Below, one piece after another: positions 62,601 through 64,000 of a stretch of DNA of 64,000 nt. The DNA comes from Carallia brachiata. Lineage: Eukaryota; Streptophyta; Magnoliopsida; Malpighiales; Rhizophoraceae. Position 1 is the first letter of the stretch. Each line of letters starts with the position of its first letter. The notes below the pieces were generated by a model that was not told where the DNA came from, ran no database searches, and saw only the letters and a program-made list of their open reading frames with translations. Where the stretch lies: assembly GCA_021464245.1 (NCBI GenBank), contig JADCRB010000019.1, positions 248,001 to 312,000 on the forward strand, in the 5' to 3' direction. Both the position numbers and the translations under genes were made by a program.

Positions 62601-64000
62601 GGATCAACTTGCCATTGGGTAGGAACACTTAACTTAATAACGGAAATGTACACGAGGTAGAAAAATTATGCCAATTCATTGTAATATAATGGGTTGAAAG
62701 CTAATATTTATAAAAACAGTCTCTTTTTAGGGAATATCTACCTTAATGGTTAAAGTTTAAATTTTTATTTTAAAAGCTTTAATTTCTAATTATGAGTAGG
62801 GGTGTGAAATTTATGAAAAAGTTAGAGCTATCTTTATTATTTAACTTATAATCTGATGTGCCTCCTAACAAATAAAAAATAAAAATGAAATGAATTCTAA
62901 TCTTATAATATAGAACCCTAATTTTAGAATGATTAAATCCCCTTAATCTAGTTTATATAATGTCTCTCTTGGAAGCCAGAGAAAATGCATCTCAAGTACA
63001 CTAATTAGTAGGTATGAGATGATTAATGTTAGATTCACAAAAATTCATTGTTGATTTAACCGTTCAAAGCACCTTAGACGAAGGATTATCTTTAATAAAA
63101 TATATTATTTCTCGTTATGTTATGGTCTTCATCTCGAAAAGAAGTTTGCAATTTATTTCTTTTTTTTTTTTTAGGGGAGATAGAGATGAAAAAATCTATA
63201 GTGCTTTCTTCTAATTCGACTAATTCACCTGCCAAAAAACTTTTCCCACATCAAGTACTAATTCGTTTTATCCTATTGACTTAACAACCAGACAAAGAAT
63301 CCATAAAAGTATGAATTACATCAGCAAAGCATGCACACCATTGTCTTAGTACATTATCCATTGCACTTCTACCAAACGAGAGATTCCATTAGGGAAAAAG
63401 TTTATGACTACAGAATCTACCCACGAAATAAATTTTTGTTATATGTATATATATATATATAACAAAATTTCAAACAAAGTGCATTTTTTTACATATTATT
63501 GCACAGTGTACATATTATTGTTGTTATTACACTTTTTAACATATTATTGTACATTCTTGTTATGCATTGTTAACATCTTGTCGTAATTTTGCACACACTA
63601 TTATGTTTTGGCCGAAAATTTAGAAATTCAAAATTTAATTTTTTATTGTGCGGAACTAAGAGAGGCACTCTAATTAAACTCTAGTCATATTTATGAGGCC
63701 ATGTAATAAAGCTTATTTGCTGTTGTCGTTTTTTTTTTTTTTTTTTTGTGGATAAAATCTTGCACCACACAAGGCTCACAGAGAGACTGGGATAGAGAGA
63801 GAGAGAGTCAAAGAAATCAGATCAAGAATGTCAAAAGCTCTTCAATATGTAATTAAAAAGAGAGGAGAATCTTCTTTCGAGAAAACCAAAACCATGCACC
63901 GTACAACAGGCAAAGTCTCTGAAAACTAAAGGTGGATACATGAAGTAGCTCTTTTTTTTTTTTTGGGTCGTTCATTTTTTCCCTTACTTGCCTTGGCTAC
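59640..64000. other. Gene-poor AT-rich window end
   Basis: Beyond the LEA promoter I find only short, unsupported open frames, A/T runs, a TA microsatellite (63441-63460) with TACATATTATTG-type words repeated to 63590, and a GA-rich patch (63780-63810). TTATTTAATAA-type AT foldback words recur near 59850-59960, as in the 27-28 kb region. Confidence 0.4.

Overview
The window is nuclear DNA from a flowering plant, most likely a eudicot. Genes have many short GT-AG introns, introns and intergenic DNA are AT-rich, and CT microsatellites sit around gene starts. The repeats are plant types: Au-type SINE, RTE LINE, and an LTR element primed by initiator tRNA-Met. The encoded proteins match plant peroxisomal, mitochondrial and nucleolar families. 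I cannot name the species. All gene models were built by hand from reading frames, splice sites and recalled family sequences.

Layout. 1-3588: a non-autonomous LTR retrotransposon on the minus strand, inserted into an exon of a decayed cytochrome c1 gene copy (3589-4516, minus). 5309-16963: PEX1 in 17 exons (+); a one-base deficit in exon 10 breaks the frame before the second ATPase domain. 18485-21841: mitochondrial COX5b in 6 exons (+), with one GC-AG intron. 22300-32700: a long AT-rich gap with SINE remnants, a compact hairpin-rich GC island (22553-22668) and a 1.37 kb tandem duplication (29501-32237). 32871-36342: an acyl-protein thioesterase-like serine hydrolase in 9 exons (+). 38755-43306: PWP2, a U3 snoRNP/SSU-processome WD40 protein in 7 exons (+). 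44372-47422: monothiol CGFS glutaredoxin of the mitochondrial GRXS15 type in 6 exons (-). 47830-53990: AT-rich, with a LINE 3' remnant. 54139-57159: a small Utp12-domain protein in about 7 exons (+). 58611-59463: a LEA group-4-like protein in 2 exons (-), with SINEs in its intron and G-box/ABRE motifs upstream. 59640-64000: gene-poor.

The genes are independent transcription units, not an operon-like system. Three relate to mitochondria (COX5b, GRXS15 and the cytochrome c1 relic). Two relate to 18S rRNA maturation (PWP2 and the Utp12-domain gene). PEX1 serves peroxisomal import, the thioesterase protein de-acylation, and the LEA protein dehydration tolerance. I found no CRISPR array, rRNA or tRNA gene and no clearly new multi-gene system. 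The observations most worth a second look are the PEX1 frameshift, the LINE tail that forms a PEX1 splice acceptor, the LTR element with an unassigned long frame inside a cytochrome c1 relic, the hairpin island after COX5b, and the promoter-side tandem duplication.
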